From Fonsecaea monophora (taxonomy: Eukaryota; Ascomycota; Eurotiomycetes; Chaetothyriales; Herpotrichiellaceae), in the NCBI RefSeq assembly GCF_001642475.1, contig NW_019174089.1, forward strand, positions 1 to 54,595: DNA of 54,595 bases, in the 5' to 3' direction. The notes beneath the pieces were generated by a model. The model did not search any database, had not been told where the DNA came from, and saw only the letters and a list, made by a program, of their open reading frames with translations. The translations under genes and the position numbers were made by a program. Of the stretch, positions 53,164 through 54,595 are shown in pieces. The stretch's first letter is position 1. Each line of letters begins with the position of its first letter.

Positions 53164-53173
53164 TACCGAGTAC
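53164..53173 (+). promoter_or_regulatory. TACCGAGTAC motif copy
   Basis: Plus-strand copy in the DMFase-like/MFS promoter region, 402 bp before the MFS start. Confidence 0.4.
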
Positions 53174-53575
53174 ACATGAAAAATCCAGATCCCCAGAAAC
53201 CCAGGATTGTGGGAAACCTCCAGTCAGAAGAAAGCGGCGCACACTTTTCATCGACCGTCGAGACACACAGACAGAAGAAGGAATGGTTCTGGACTGCCCC
53301 AATGCCTATCTCACACTCGGTGCAGATCCACCCTTATCAATGTCAATGTCAATGTCGTGGATGTGATTTGCGTGGTGGGAGGTCGGCAAGGCAGCGCAGC
53401 GCAGCGCAGGACAAACATGTCCACGCTCGGTCGACTATAGAAAGATCTCGTGGCTCTTTCTCGACATTGTCTTGACCAATCTACTCACTCTTCTTTGGTC
53501 TTGATTCTCATCTCTCTCTCTCTACACACGCACTTGTTGGGAAAACCTTTGTGCCTCAGCAACAAGTGCGCAAGT

Positions 53576-54595
53576 ATGTCGCACGACGACGCTGAATCCC
53601 GTATCGAGGCAGTGGGAACGACAAAGCTCGTGAACTGTGAGTACCCCCGATTTATGTCTGCGTTGGCGTGGGATTTGGACATTGGCTGACTCGCTCTTGA
53701 ACTCGCAGTCTCTGAGAAGGGAGATGGCGCCGACAAGGACAGCAGTACCATCATCTTGATCCCCACGCCGACCACAAATCCCAACGACCCCTTGGTATGT
53801 CTCTCCTTTCTAACCCAAGGCTCTGCAGAACAGACTGGCTGATTGAGGTACTTCAAGAACTGGCCTCTCTGGCGCAAGTCTTGGTTGTCGACTGTCACGC
53901 TGTTCTGGTGTTTTATGATCAATGCATCGTGAGTGCCCCTTTCTTCCCCTTTTTCACCACTGTCTTCCTGTGGGGGAAGATGGTATTGATTGACACCTAC
54001 TCACTCACGTCTGCAGCATTGCCTGGACTTCCCCAGCCTGGGATCTCTGGGTAGCGGAATTCCCCACGACCTACACGGCCCTCAACAACACCCAGTCCGT
54101 TCTCGTCTTCACATGTGGCATTGGGATCCTCTTCACGCAGCCCATGGCGACCAAGTACGGACGCCGGCTGCCCTACATCATCGGGTCCGTCCTCGTCCTC
54201 GCCGGTCTCGCGTTCGGCGCCGCCATGAACTCGATCAACTTCATGTGGGCGTACATGATCCTGTCGGGCTTCGGGTCCGCGCCGAGCTACTCGCTGAACG
54301 AGAGCAGTCTCCTGGACATCTCGTTCCTGCACCAGCGCGGCCGACTGATGGGCATCTACGCGCTGGTCCTCCAGTGCGGCAACTTCCTCCCGCCGATCGC
54401 GTGCGGCTTCATCGTCGACTCGCAGGGCTGGCGCTGGGTGCTGAGATACCTGTTGATATTCCAGGGAATCTCGGCACTGCTCATTATCTTCAGCGCCGAA
54501 GAGACTGTCTATCCCCGCCAATCACAGATTCCCGTCCACGTGGGCAAACCTGTCCGGCGGCCGCCCTGCATGACCACCACCACCACCACCACCAC
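53576..54595 (+). CDS. MFS transporter, partial at window end
   Basis: Major-facilitator transporter of the fungal DHA1-like drug/multi-substrate type; direction and substrate unknown. Four exons seen: 53576-53636, 53709-53794, 53858-53928, 54017 to the window end, all in phase; about 265 residues before the cut. After a hydrophilic N-terminus comes NDPLNWPLWRKSWLSTVTLF, the usual entry into helix 1. TQPMATKYGRRLPYIIGSV is motif A of the helix 2-3 loop. Helices 3-6 follow, with GRLMGIYALVLQCGNFLPP and a short GWRWVLRY loop. The frame ends in an ACC repeat (polythreonine) at 54570-54595; whether that is coding or lies in a further intron cannot be seen. Divergent from the DMFase-like gene, which suggests, but does not prove, joint use. 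Confidence 0.85.
54570..54595. repeat. (ACC)n microsatellite at window end
   Basis: About eight ACC triplets ending at the window edge, read as polythreonine in the MFS frame. Its full length is not visible. Confidence 0.85.

Larger units (their letters stand above)
52419..53575. promoter_or_regulatory. Divergent DMFase-like/MFS intergenic region
   Basis: About 1.16 kb between the two start codons. It holds GTACTCGGTA (52978-52987) and its exact reverse complement TACCGAGTAC (53164-53173), a short TCAATG tandem repeat (about 53338-53354) and three GCGCA steps (53395-53408). Small frames here have no family resemblance. Confidence 0.55.

Noticed and set aside
53997..54521. Minus-strand 174-codon frame opposite the MFS gene
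   Set aside because: Highly charged shadow of a G/C-ending gene; the plus strand shows transmembrane helices and motif A.

Overview
The window is nuclear DNA of a filamentous ascomycete (Pezizomycotina). The evidence is short introns of 47-81 nt with GT/AG ends and CTAAC/CTGAC branch sites, gene spacing of 0.3-2 kb on both strands, and a typical Pezizomycotina gene set: HET-domain protein, HapE, DUF6536 membrane protein, Mpv17 family, Mei2-like RNA-binding protein. A Eurotiomycete is my best guess from resemblance of several proteins, but the genus cannot be named from this. I see no transposon, CRISPR array, virus or rRNA gene, and no tRNA I can support.

Layout, left to right. 1-1.2 kb: a (TG)n microsatellite and no gene. 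1.2-8.0 kb: divergent mei2-like (-) and exocyst SEC15 (+). 9.3-12.6 kb: CCAAT-binding subunit hapE (-) and an Mpv17/PMP22 protein (+). 14.1-26.8 kb: four minus-strand genes, namely an unrecognised F-box/UBA-like protein, the rRNA-processing factor FCF2, a DUF6536 membrane protein and the exportin CSE1. 28.2-35.9 kb: two plus-strand GTPase-activating proteins in tandem, tuberin (TSC2) and a Gyp7-type TBC protein. 36.6-39.7 kb: a membrane-anchored SGNH/CE2-like protein and a mitochondrial GGQ ribosome-rescue factor (both -), separated by a segment dense in perfect hairpins. 40.4-46.1 kb: a short-chain dehydrogenase (+) and a DHX29-type helicase (-). 46.9-50.1 kb: a HET-domain protein and a CxxC zinc-binding DUF866 protein (+). 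50.8-54.6 kb: an N,N-dimethylformamidase-like protein (-) divergent from an MFS transporter (+) that runs off the window.

Most genes are conserved housekeeping genes (secretion, nuclear transport, TOR/Rab signalling, translation, rRNA processing) with no operon-like logic. The accessory part is the right-hand 8 kb: HET protein, amidase-like enzyme and transporter. Splice models were built by hand from reading frame, intron phase and family alignment, and every multi-exon model given closes in frame. Several longest open frames begin at GTG or TTG, so starts were moved to the first supported ATG.

Points most worth checking: the hairpin cluster at 38.64-39.01 kb with a Pol III B-box-like sequence and T-runs; the dimethylformamidase-like/MFS divergent pair; a 10-mer palindrome-like motif (TACCGAGTAC) occurring four times, all intergenic; the 18-nt microexon and GC-AG intron in mei2; and a stop-free 75-nt intron directly before the arginine finger of the TBC protein.
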